Positions 1 through 6,198 of a stretch of 7,634 bases of DNA are shown one piece after another. Every line of letters starts with the position of its first letter. The first letter of the stretch is position 1. The stretch is taken from NCBI GenBank assembly GCA_937889795.1, contig CALBZH010000356.1, positions 1-7,634 on the forward strand, written 5' to 3'. Position numbers and translations under genes: made by a program. Origin of the DNA: an uncultured Syntrophobacteraceae bacterium. Lineage in GTDB: Bacteria > Desulfobacterota > Syntrophobacteria > Syntrophobacterales > Syntrophobacteraceae. Under the pieces are notes generated by a model. That model had not been told where the DNA came from, did no database searches, and saw only the letters and a list, made by a program, of their open reading frames with translations.

Positions 1-47
1 GACCACCGAGATCTACACTCTTTCCCTACACGACGCTCTTCCGATCT
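1..47 (+). other. Illumina TruSeq/P5 adapter contamination at contig end
   Basis: The bases up to position 47 match the 3' part of the Illumina P5/TruSeq universal adapter, ending in the well-known ACGCTCTTCCGATCT at 33-47. Only the first 11 bases of the full oligonucleotide are missing. This is synthetic library sequence left by incomplete trimming, not genome. It is read in frame into the minus-strand gene next to it and adds an artificial tail (GRASCRERV) before a chance stop at 13-15. Genomic sequence begins at 48. Confidence 0.97.
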
Positions 48-792
48 CTTGGACGAGCTTCACCGCATTGCCTGATCTCCATGACCCGTAGGCGGCCTGG
101 ACCCTTCCTGGAGCCCCCCAGCCCTCGAGAAGGCTCCCTCCGAAGCTCAAAATGTAGGTGGCCTTTTCCAAAGCAAAGGCAACGTCGGCAGCTCTTCCCA
201 GGAGCAGCGATGCGGCGGTGGCCCGGCTGTCTGCATGGGTGGGCATTTTGAAGAGGTTCGCGGAGCCATATGCCGCTAAAAACTGCTGCCACAGCTCATC
301 CATGCTGCTGCGCCGCGCGCTGGTGATGCAGGCCAAGGCGTTGGCGTTCCCCTCGGAGCGGAGCTTGGACAAGCGCGAGCCCAGCTCCTTCAGGGCCTCA
401 TCCCACGAAATGGGCTGAAACCCACTCGGGTCGCCACGCTTCTTCGTTTGCTTCATGGGCTTGGACAAACGGTACGGGGCGTAGAGGAATTGGGCTCCAG
501 CGGCTCCGAGGGGGCAGATGCCTCCCCGGTTGACGGGATGAGCAGGGTTGCCTTCAATCGCAATCGCACGCTTCCCGTCTACCAGCTTGGCGCGAATGCC
601 GCATCCCCCGTTGCACAGGACGCACGTGGAAGCTGCGTGAGTGACTTCACCGCGCTCGGGAGACGGCCTCCATGACCAATTCTGGCTCCAGATCGCCGAA
701 TCGTCCGCCAGCTTCCAGGGAATGGGAGTCAGCAAACTGCCGCCCACAACGCCTGCCGTAAACTGTAAGAACGCTCTCCTGCCCACTTTCAT
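48..792 (-). CDS. qrcB: QrcB-like molybdopterin oxidoreductase family subunit, 3' end missing
   Basis: About 248 N-terminal residues of a protein normally several hundred residues longer; the rest is lost at the adapter junction. The start at 792 is chosen because it gives a Tat signal (residues 4-9, GRRAFL, then a hydrophobic stretch to about 25) and has AGGAGAGG about 9 bases upstream; an in-frame ATG at 927 would run back into qrcA. Residues 57-93 hold Cys57, Cys60, Cys64 and Cys93 (CX2CX3CX28C), the 4Fe-4S motif of the family, followed by GGICPLG and the ISWDEAL segment (128-134) that opens the molybdopterin-binding domain. It lies 74 bases after a multihaem cytochrome gene. Cytochrome then Tat-exported MopB protein is the order of qrcA-qrcB, the periplasmic part of the menaquinone-reducing Qrc complex of sulfate reducers. 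The homologous ActB of alternative complex III usually lacks these cysteines, which favours Qrc. A polysulfide- or thiosulfate-reductase-like catalytic subunit is the main alternative. Confidence 0.8.
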
Positions 793-866
793 GCCGCTTA
801 TCCTCTCCTCAGAACCGTATGTCCGTTCAACACGGGGCCACGTCCGATGGATGCCGTGTATGGGGT

Positions 867-1418
867 CTACTTGTGGCAGATCTCGCAGTTGTTGCTGCCG
901 CCTTTGTCGGCATGGCATTTCTCGCACTCGTCCATTTTCATGGTCTGCTTGCTATATCCCGTGAGCTTGTTCTCGAAGTAGACCGGGGTTTTCTCCTCTT
1001 TGACGACGTCCCGATGGCACTGCACGCACTCCACCTTGCCCTTGTGAGCGGCGTGGGAGAAATAGACGTTGTCAGGCTGGTAAGCATAGATCTTCCAGGG
1101 AATTTCCCGGTCCTTTTGGACGTATTCTTCGACAAGGAGCTGCTCGTCCTTGGTCTGACCCATCTGGGATTCGTGGCACTCCTTGCACTTGGCGAGCTTT
1201 GGGACCCCGCCGTAGGTGCCGTCGTCGCGGAAAACGTGGCAGTCTTCGCAGCTTGTGTCCTGGTGGGCCACATGTGAGAAATTCATGGGCTGAGTCTTCT
1301 GGGAGTAAAGTAGGTTGGGAAAGACGACCCACCCGACAACCAAGGACACGATGAGACCCGCGAAGAACGCGATGATCCCCAGGGTGCTTCCTGAACCGCC
1401 GCTTTTGTTTTCTTTCAT
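867..1418 (-). CDS. qrcA: Membrane-anchored pentahaem cytochrome c, QrcA-like
   Basis: A 183-residue protein with one N-terminal membrane helix (about 12-37) and no clear signal-peptidase site, so probably an uncleaved anchor with the rest in the periplasm. Five CXXCH haem-c motifs are visible at residues 57-61, 78-82, 131-135, 165-169 and 178-182, with extra histidines in FSHVAH (47-52) and FSHAAH (120-125) that fit distal haem ligands, as in cytochrome c7/c3-type proteins. The start at 1418 has GAGG 8 bases upstream. The gene is first in a minus-strand unit and is followed by the QrcB-like gene. In Qrc, QrcA takes electrons from periplasmic type I cytochrome c3 and passes them to the iron-sulfur subunits and then to menaquinone. 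The characterised Desulfovibrio QrcA is described as hexahaem, while ActA of alternative complex III is pentahaem, so five motifs leave the subtype slightly open. The assignment rests mainly on the neighbour. Confidence 0.82.
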   Translation of the reverse strand: MKENKSGGSGSTLGIIAFFAGLIVSLVVGWVVFPNLLYSQKTQPMNFSHVAHQDTSCEDCHVFRDDGTYGGVPKLAKCKECHESQMGQTKDEQLLVEEYVQKDREIPWKIYAYQPDNVYFSHAAHKGKVECVQCHRDVVKEEKTPVYFENKLTGYSKQTMKMDECEKCHADKGGSNNCEICHK

Positions 1419-1510
1419 ACGATTGCCTCAACTGCACCATGCGTGAAGTGATGGTGGCCGTTCCCTAGGACGCCGGCCGATCAAAATCCAAATTTCACAA
1501 ATTTCGATTT

Positions 1511-1538
1511 ATTAAACGCTTGAAAACCGGCTTGTCAA
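1511..1538 (-). promoter_or_regulatory. Sigma70-type promoter for the qrc operon
   Basis: On the minus strand, a perfect -35 box TTGACA (1538-1533) is followed after 16 bases by TTTAAT (1516-1511), five of six matches to TATAAT. This would start transcription near 1504 and leave a 5' leader of about 85 bases before the qrcA start at 1418. The location is right for the first gene of the unit. The boxes were found by eye; no start site has been mapped. Confidence 0.65.
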
Positions 1539-1604
1539 GGGAAAAGGAACCTATCGAAATCCTTGAGATTAGGGGGAATTATCGCACAAGAAAAGCCATG
1601 AGAA

Positions 1605-1620
1605 TGTGAGCATCATCACA
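1605..1620. promoter_or_regulatory. CRP/FNR-family operator, perfect TGTGA-N6-TCACA palindrome
   Basis: TGTGA at 1605-1609 and TCACA at 1616-1620 are perfect inverted halves separated by six bases, flanked by AA on the left and AT on the right. This is the canonical CRP half-site spacing. Related sites (TTGTGA-N6-TCACAA) were predicted for the CRP/FNR-type regulator HcpR in sulfate-reducing Deltaproteobacteria. The centre lies about 108 bases upstream of the predicted qrcA transcription start, suitable for an upstream activator, and about 150 bases before the EEP gene start. Which gene it controls and which regulator binds are inferences. Confidence 0.6.
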
Positions 1621-1762
1621 ATATGGAAGCCAGAATCCTGGCAAAACCCTGTGTCGCGGTTGCATTCGAGGGTTGATCTAGGAGGGGGGATTTCGTTAAA
1701 AGGGTGACGACTCCGACGCCGTCCGGCTTGGACAGATGCAACAGAGAGGAAGCTCCTGCGCG

Positions 1763-2530
1763 ATGCGAGTGATGACCTTCAACCTGAGATTTGAGAACGA
1801 CCGAGACGGAGACGACAGCTGGTCCAGGCGTCGGGACGTGGCCGTGGCCGTGATCGAGCGTCACACTCCTGATCTCCTTGGGACACAAGAGGGAACCCCG
1901 GCCCAGTTGGCCTTTTTACTGGATAACCTTTCGGCCTACGGGATGGTGGCAGCCCAACGGCCGGATGATCCTTCCTGCCAGTACCCGACCCTTTTTTACC
2001 GATCAGACCGGATGCTGCCCTTGTCCTGGGGTGAGTTTTGGCTGTCATCTACCCCCACGGAGCATCGCAGCAAGGGCTGGGACAGCGCTTTCCCCCGAAT
2101 GATGAGCTTCGGCCGCTTCAAGGACCTTCTGGCTGGGCGGGAGCTCTGGGTGGCCGTAACGCACCTGGATCATTTGGGAGCCTTGGCTCGTTTTGAGCAG
2201 GGCCGAATCATCGCCCAGTGGGTCACGGCGCGCGACGCTCCGGTAATCCTCACTGGAGATTTCAACGATGCGCCGGATTCTTCCGTGCATCGCCTTCTGA
2301 CAAGTCCTCAAGTCGGGCTGATCGATTCCTGGCTGGGGTTGGGGCCCCCGGAAGGCGAAGCTAGCATGACGCACCATGATTTTCGTGGCGTTCCCCAGAA
2401 ATGCCGCATGGACTGGGTGCTGACGACCCGGGAGCTCAAAGCGGTTTCCGTTCAGATCCTGCGGGATCACGTGAGTGGAAGGTATCCTTCGGATCATTTT
2501 CCGTTTGTTGCTGAGCTGGCCTGGCGTTGA
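1763..2530 (+). CDS. Endonuclease/exonuclease/phosphatase (EEP) family metal-dependent hydrolase
   Basis: A 255-residue protein, the usual length for a single EEP domain, with the family motifs in order: TFNLRF (5-10, metal-site Asn7), LLGTQEG (38-44, metal-ligand Glu43), VTHLDH (132-137, catalytic-type His), GDFND (165-169), RMDWVL (215-220) and SDHFP (243-247, the Asp-His catalytic pair). All key residues are present, so it should be an active magnesium-dependent phosphodiesterase or phosphatase. The family includes nucleases, sphingomyelinases and inositol phosphatases, and the sequence does not reveal the substrate; it most resembles the small bacterial COG3568-type hydrolases. No signal peptide is seen, so it is likely cytoplasmic. 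The start at 1763 is preferred because it places the first beta strand at the N-terminus; AGAGGA lies 12 bases upstream, a rather long spacing. An ATG at 1736 would add nine residues. It forms a probable operon with the next gene, 26 bases downstream. Confidence 0.88.
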   Translation: MRVMTFNLRFENDRDGDDSWSRRRDVAVAVIERHTPDLLGTQEGTPAQLAFLLDNLSAYGMVAAQRPDDPSCQYPTLFYRSDRMLPLSWGEFWLSSTPTEHRSKGWDSAFPRMMSFGRFKDLLAGRELWVAVTHLDHLGALARFEQGRIIAQWVTARDAPVILTGDFNDAPDSSVHRLLTSPQVGLIDSWLGLGPPEGEASMTHHDFRGVPQKCRMDWVLTTRELKAVSVQILRDHVSGRYPSDHFPFVAELAWR

Positions 2531-2556
2531 GAACGCTTACCGGTCAGGGAGAAGCT

Positions 2557-3366
2557 ATGAAAGACACAATTCGTGTGGCGATGGTTCAGCCTAAGCCATA
2601 TCCGACGTTCGACGACCCTAGAAATCTGGGGCATGCACTGCAGCTCCTTGAAAGATGCCGGGGAGAGCAGCTGGATGTCATCTGTTTTCCGGAATACTTT
2701 CCCTATATGGGTGAGGAGGAGCTAGGCGTGGCCGCCCGTCAGCACAAGAGCTTCATCATCGCGGGCCTGGTTGAAAGCGAGGATGGCAAGCTCTATAACA
2801 CGGCGACGGTCTTCGACCGATCGGGCTATGTGATTGGTCGCCAGCGCAAGCGCAATGTGGGGGCGCTCGAACGGACTCAGCTTGGCATCTCCGCCGGTGA
2901 CGGCCTGTTCCGGTCGTTTGCCACGGACTTCGGGAAAATCGGCGTGCCCGTGTGCATCGATTTCTGGGGGCAGCCGGAAGCGGGGAAGATGCTGGCGGAC
3001 CAAGGCGTGGACGTTGTTTTCAACATCAGTCTCTTTCCCATCCTGCGTGGTCATTGGAAGACAGGGGCGCTGGTTCGGGCCTTCGACAACTTCGTCCCCG
3101 TGGTCGGCGTCAACACGGCGGAGTACAATGCCCTCATCCAAGGCAAGCGCCACCATCAGTTCGGGGGCGGCAGCTTCATTATTCAGCCCCCCAAGCTCAT
3201 CGACATGGACGACTTTCGGCGGTGGTTTCGAAGCTTCGACAACACTCGGGACTGGGTCACGGCCGAGCTGGACGATCTCGAGCACGTGCAGATTGCGACC
3301 GTCAATTTGAGCACGGCCAGACGATTCCGCCGGGAGTTCTGGAACCGCTTCGGATTTCAAAGGTAG
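2557..3366 (+). CDS. Carbon-nitrogen hydrolase (nitrilase superfamily amidase)
   Basis: A 269-residue protein of typical length for a free-standing nitrilase-superfamily domain. The Glu-Lys-Cys catalytic triad is visible: Glu46 in CFPEYF, Lys98 in the QRKRN segment, and Cys133 in PVCIDFW. The stretch GVDVVFNIS (150-158) after the cysteine and VGVNTAEY (183-190) also fit the fold. Such enzymes hydrolyse amides, carbamoyl groups or, rarely, nitriles through a cysteine thioester. The region around the cysteine (CIDFWGQPE) differs from the common CYDLRFPE, so I do not assign a subfamily. The C-terminal segment from about 212 is charged and contains MDDFRRWFRSF. The start at 2557 has AGGGAG five bases upstream; an upstream TTG at 2527 overlaps the previous stop and is unlikely. 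It is probably co-transcribed with the EEP gene and is convergent with mtnA. A role as omega-amidase in methionine salvage is possible but unproven. Confidence 0.88.
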   Translation: MKDTIRVAMVQPKPYPTFDDPRNLGHALQLLERCRGEQLDVICFPEYFPYMGEEELGVAARQHKSFIIAGLVESEDGKLYNTATVFDRSGYVIGRQRKRNVGALERTQLGISAGDGLFRSFATDFGKIGVPVCIDFWGQPEAGKMLADQGVDVVFNISLFPILRGHWKTGALVRAFDNFVPVVGVNTAEYNALIQGKRHHQFGGGSFIIQPPKLIDMDDFRRWFRSFDNTRDWVTAELDDLEHVQIATVNLSTARRFRREFWNRFGFQR

Positions 3367-3452
3367 GAACTGGCATTGCGCCGCCCGTGGTCTTTGCGGG
3401 AGTGGCGGCTCAACGGGGTCTTCACTCTGCCGGTGCTGGCCACAATCGAGGT

Positions 3453-3479
3453 GGCCCCCCGGTTCAGCAACGGAGGGCC
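3453..3479 (+). terminator. Possible intrinsic terminator between the convergent genes
   Basis: GGCCC at 3453-3457 can pair with GGGCC at 3475-3479. Inside a single C-A mismatch, CCG (3459-3461) pairs with CGG (3471-3473), leaving a nine-base loop. The hairpin is followed on the plus strand by TTCGTTTGATT, a modest T-rich tail, 86 bases after the nitrilase-family stop and just before the mtnA stop. On the minus strand there is no T tract, so any effect on mtnA transcripts would be weak. Confidence 0.4.
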
Positions 3480-3488
3480 TTCGTTTGA

Positions 3489-4538
3489 TTACGCTTCGAG
3501 GGCGTTTCGGATGGCTTTGCCGAATGGCTTGGTCAGGATACCCACTTCCGTAATAATCCCCGAGATGTACTTGTGAGGCGTCACATCGAAAGCTGGGTTG
3601 ATGGCCTGTACGCCTTCGGGAGCAACCGCCTTCCCGAAGAAGTGAGTCACCTCTTTGGGCGATCGCTGCTCGATGGGGATTTCCGAGCCATTTGCGATGC
3701 TCGGATCGATCGTGGACCTCGGTGCCGCCACATAGAACGGGATGTCGTGGGTCTTGGCGAGAACGGCCAAGGTGTAGGTGCCGATCTTGTTGGCCGTGTC
3801 CCCGTTCGCGGCGATGCGGTCCGCTCCCACGACGACCACATCGATCTGCCCCTGCTGCATCAAACTTCCCGCCGCGTTGTCCGTGATCAGCGTGACGGGA
3901 ATGCCCGCCCGATGGAGCTCGAGTGAGGTCAGCCGCGCCCCTTGCAGGAAGGGACGCGTCTCGCACGCATAGACGTGCAGCGACGGGTCGCCTTCAAAAG
4001 CGCTCCGAATCACGCCCACGGCCGTCCCGTAGTCCGCGGTCGCCAACGCTCCCGCATTGCAGTACGTGAGGACCCGTGCGCCTCGCGGAATGACCTTGGC
4101 CCCCCAGCTGCCGATCTGGACGTTGGTGGTGACGTCCTCCCGCAGGATCTCGTCGGCCTTTTCTCGAATGAGCCGCTGAAGCTCTTCGACGTTCGCCCCT
4201 GGGTTCTCCACGAGAACCGAGTAAACCCGCTCAACCGCCCAAGCCAGGTTGCTGGCCGTCGGTCTGGCCGTGCGAACCTGCTGGCAGAGCCGCACAAACT
4301 TGGTCTGAAACGTCTGAACGTCCGCGGCCAGGATGGTGCGCGCTCCCAGGGCAAGCGCCATGGCGCCGGCCACTCCGATGGCGGGGGCGCCCCGGATGGC
4401 CATGGTCTTGATGGCGTTCACCACTTGCTGCGGCGTGGTGCAGCGGAGCACCACCTCCCGATGCGGGAGAATCCGTTGGTCGAGGATGGCGACCGCGTCG
4501 CCATCCCAGTATATGGGCGGGAACCATTGCTGTGCCAT
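3489..4538 (-). CDS. mtnA: Methylthioribose-1-phosphate isomerase MtnA
   Basis: A 349-residue protein matching full-length MtnA. The N-terminal domain has RGAPAIG (49-55). The catalytic cysteine is Cys160 in TYCNAG (158-163), and the catalytic aspartate is Asp240 in GADRIAANGDTANKIGTY (238-255), the same numbering as in the Bacillus enzyme. These residues separate it from the related eIF2B alpha/beta/delta subunits. It converts the aldose 5-methylthioribose-1-phosphate to the ketose 5-methylthioribulose-1-phosphate in the cytoplasm, a step in recycling methylthioadenosine. Homologues also act on 5-deoxyribose-1-phosphate from 5-deoxyadenosine, relevant in anaerobes rich in radical-SAM enzymes. 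It lies 15 bases downstream of gatB on the same strand, with a Shine-Dalgarno overlapping the gatB stop, so it is almost certainly co-transcribed. No other methionine-salvage gene is recognisable in the window, except possibly the facing nitrilase-family gene. Confidence 0.96.
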   Translation of the reverse strand: MAQQWFPPIYWDGDAVAILDQRILPHREVVLRCTTPQQVVNAIKTMAIRGAPAIGVAGAMALALGARTILAADVQTFQTKFVRLCQQVRTARPTASNLAWAVERVYSVLVENPGANVEELQRLIREKADEILREDVTTNVQIGSWGAKVIPRGARVLTYCNAGALATADYGTAVGVIRSAFEGDPSLHVYACETRPFLQGARLTSLELHRAGIPVTLITDNAAGSLMQQGQIDVVVVGADRIAANGDTANKIGTYTLAVLAKTHDIPFYVAAPRSTIDPSIANGSEIPIEQRSPKEVTHFFGKAVAPEGVQAINPAFDVTPHKYISGIITEVGILTKPFGKAIRNALEA

Positions 4539-4547
4539 GCTTTCGAG

Positions 4548-4556
4548 ATCTCCTTA
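4548..4556 (-). promoter_or_regulatory. mtnA ribosome-binding site overlapping the gatB stop codon
   Basis: On the minus strand TAAGGAGAT runs from 4556 to 4548: the TAA is the gatB stop and AAGGAG is a strong Shine-Dalgarno for mtnA, whose ATG follows after 9-11 bases. Ribosomes finishing gatB would therefore be delivered to the mtnA start, a layout typical of translational coupling. It also confirms the mtnA start at 4538. Confidence 0.75.
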
Positions 4557-5984
4557 ACGCTTCAGTTTCTTGCGCAGGACGTCGTTCACCATCTGCGGGT
4601 TCGCCTTGCCTTTGCTCTTCTTCATGACCTGCCCCACGAAAAAGCCGAACAGCTTCTCCTTGCCCGCTCGATATTCCGCGGTTTCCTTTGGATTTTCGGC
4701 CAGCACCTCGTCGATGAGGGCATCAATGGCGCCCTCATCCTTCACCTGGACTAACCCTTTCTCCTCGACAATGGTCTTGGGAGTCTTGCCCGACCGGTAC
4801 ATCTCCTCGAACACCGACTTGGCGATTTTGCCGCTCACGACTCCCGCGTCGATCAACTGAAGGAGCTCGGCAAGGTGTGCCGGGGTCACCGGGCACGCTT
4901 CGATCTCGCGCTCGTCGCGCTTGAGCTCTCGGATGAGCTCGGACATGATCCAGTTGCTGACAATCTTCGGGTTGGGGAAGAGGTGCGATGCCTCCTCGAA
5001 ATAGCTGGCCAGCGACTTGGATGCTGTCAGGACCTGGGCGTCGTAGGCTGGGAGGCCGTATTCGCTCACAAAACGCGCGCGCTTGCTGTCGGGCAGCTCC
5101 GGGAGAGACTTTCGAACCGCTTCCACCCACTCGGTGTCGACCGCGATGGGTACCAGATCGGGGTCAGGGAAGTAACGGTAATCGTGCGCCTCTTCCTTGC
5201 CCCGCATGCTCACCGTGATGTTCCGGCCAGCATCCCAAAGAAGGGTCTCCTGGATGATCGGCTCACCGCGCTCGAGCAGAGCCCGTTGTCTTCGGATTTC
5301 GAACTCCAGGGCCCGGGCTACGTTGCGGAAGGAATTCATGTTCTTGAGCTCGGTTTTCACGCCCAACTTGTCGGATCCCACCGGACGCATGGAGATGTTG
5401 GCATCGCAGCGCATGCTGCCTTCCTCCATATTGCCGTCGCAGATCTCGAGGTAGCGCAGGATTTCCCGGATCGTGCGCAGGTAGGCGGCCGCTTCATCGG
5501 GAGTGTGCATGTCGGGCTCGCTCACGATTTCCATGAGCGGAACGCCGGTGCGGTTGAAGTCCACGTAGCTGACGGGCTGGAATTCATCATGCACGAGCTT
5601 TCCGGCATCTTCCTCCATGTGGATGCGATGGAGCCTGATGCGCTTGGCCCCATCCTCGGTTTGGATTTCCACCCAGCCGCCCTCGGCCAGGGGAAGCTCG
5701 TACTGCGAGATCTGGTAGCCTTTCGGAAGGTCGGGGTAGAAGTAGTTCTTGCGCGCGAACTGGCTGTAGGGCGCGATGCGGCAATGGGTCGCCAGGGCCA
5801 TCTTCATGGTGAATTCCACCACGTCGCGGTTCAAGACCGGCAGCACCCCGGGCATGCCCAGACACACGGGGCAGGTATGGGTGTTCGGGTCCGCTCCGAA
5901 CGCCGTCGAGCAGCCACAGAAAATCTTGCTCTTCGTGATCAGCTGTGCGTGGACTTCAAGTCCGATGACCGGTTCAAGCTCCAT
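4554..5984 (-). CDS. gatB: Aspartyl/glutamyl-tRNA amidotransferase subunit B
   Basis: A 476-residue protein, the normal length of GatB. Hallmarks in order: GLEVHAQL (8-15); the zinc-binding cysteines 23, 25, 38 and 41 (CGC...CPVC); [18 protein letters not shown] (79-96); MEEDAGK (123-129); [17 protein letters not shown] (142-158); [15 protein letters not shown] (184-198); then a helical tail and YqeY-like domain from about 320, ending in the conserved KSKGKANP (456-463). GatB phosphorylates Glu- or Asp-tRNA and receives ammonia from GatA to make Gln-tRNA(Gln) or Asn-tRNA(Asn) in the cytoplasm. The start at 5984 is chosen by homology ([12 protein letters not shown]) and an AAAGGA about 10-11 bases upstream; a reading from 6083 would add 33 non-conserved residues. 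gatA and gatC are absent from the window: the next upstream gene is an unrelated deacetylase. The partner downstream is mtnA. Confidence 0.98.
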   Translation of the reverse strand: MELEPVIGLEVHAQLITKSKIFCGCSTAFGADPNTHTCPVCLGMPGVLPVLNRDVVEFTMKMALATHCRIAPYSQFARKNYFYPDLPKGYQISQYELPLAEGGWVEIQTEDGAKRIRLHRIHMEEDAGKLVHDEFQPVSYVDFNRTGVPLMEIVSEPDMHTPDEAAAYLRTIREILRYLEICDGNMEEGSMRCDANISMRPVGSDKLGVKTELKNMNSFRNVARALEFEIRRQRALLERGEPIIQETLLWDAGRNITVSMRGKEEAHDYRYFPDPDLVPIAVDTEWVEAVRKSLPELPDSKRARFVSEYGLPAYDAQVLTASKSLASYFEEASHLFPNPKIVSNWIMSELIRELKRDEREIEACPVTPAHLAELLQLIDAGVVSGKIAKSVFEEMYRSGKTPKTIVEEKGLVQVKDEGAIDALIDEVLAENPKETAEYRAGKEKLFGFFVGQVMKKSKGKANPQMVNDVLRKKLKR

Positions 5985-6097
5985 TGCAGACCATTCCTTT
6001 TCCGAGCGCACCGCTCGATGACTATTTTGGCAACAAAAGAGGGTATGTTCCTGAAAGTTGTGCTGAATGCGCAAACCACGCACTCACGGATTGGAGC

Positions 6098-6125
6098 TAT
6101 ATAACACCCGGCAAAGGACCGTCAA
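6098..6125 (-). promoter_or_regulatory. Candidate promoter for gatB-mtnA
   Basis: On the minus strand TTGACG (6125-6120, five of six matches to the -35 consensus) is followed after 16 bases by TATATA (6103-6098, four of six matches). Transcription would start near 6091, leaving a leader of about 107 bases before gatB. It sits in the 214-base gap between gatB and the upstream deacetylase gene, which otherwise holds only a short inverted repeat (CCGGA-ACAGC-TCCGG, 6157-6171) without a T tract. I therefore expect gatB-mtnA to be transcribed separately from the deacetylase. Confidence 0.5.
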
Positions 6126-6198
6126 GCTCAAGGACGCCAACGCTGGGGGGCATCGCCCGGAACAGCTCCGGACGTTTCGATTGTGGTGAAAGTATGGG

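Larger units (their letters stand above)
1419..1762. other. Divergent intergenic region between qrcA and the EEP-family gene
   Basis: This 344-base stretch separates two genes that point away from each other. It has no coding region I can support: its open frames are short and lack ribosome-binding sites. Its middle part (about 1490-1625) is visibly AT-richer than the flanking genes, as expected of promoter DNA. It contains the minus-strand promoter at 1511-1538 and the palindrome at 1605-1620. A small inverted repeat CCAG-AATC-CTGG lies at 1630-1641. I found no convincing plus-strand sigma70 or sigma54 promoter for the EEP gene. Confidence 0.7.

Noticed and set aside
793..927. 45-residue upstream extension of the QrcB-like protein
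   Set aside because: It would overlap the end of the cytochrome gene, is Arg/Gln-rich and would bury the Tat motif internally. The ATG at 792 has a good ribosome-binding site.
819..1277. 152-codon plus-strand open frame opposite the cytochrome gene, with hydrophobic Leu/Val-rich translation
   Set aside because: It is the register antisense of the CXXCH-containing gene; the hydrophobic look comes from the complement of charged codons. The five haem motifs support the minus strand.
1641..1665. Possible sigma54 promoter in the divergent region
   Set aside because: TTGCAT is present but the upstream GG element at the required distance is missing on both strands.
3380..3409. GCCGCC/GGCGGC inverted repeat after the nitrilase gene
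   Set aside because: Six-base stem with an 18-base loop and no following T tract; not a credible terminator.
2722..3966. 414-codon minus-strand open frame spanning the nitrilase gene, the gap and part of mtnA
   Set aside because: It is codon-register antisense to the nitrilase gene and then continues out of frame through mtnA. It cuts across two well-supported genes and shows no recognisable domain.
3942..4754. 270-codon plus-strand open frame opposite mtnA and the gatB 3' end
   Set aside because: Register antisense of real genes, composition rich in Arg, His and Gly, no motif.
5985..6083. 33-residue upstream extension of GatB
   Set aside because: GatB proteins begin at the equivalent of [12 protein letters not shown]; the extension has no family similarity that I can see and its start has no ribosome-binding site.
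4875..6104. 409-codon plus-strand open frame opposite gatB
   Set aside because: It lies in exact codon register with gatB on the other strand. In that register antisense stops arise only from TTA, CTA and TCA codons, which are rare in GC-rich genes, so a long open frame is expected. Its translation shows no family motif, while gatB is unmistakable.
6157..6171. CCGGA-ACAGC-TCCGG hairpin downstream of the deacetylase gene
   Set aside because: Only five pairs and no T tract on the minus strand, so I do not call it a terminator.
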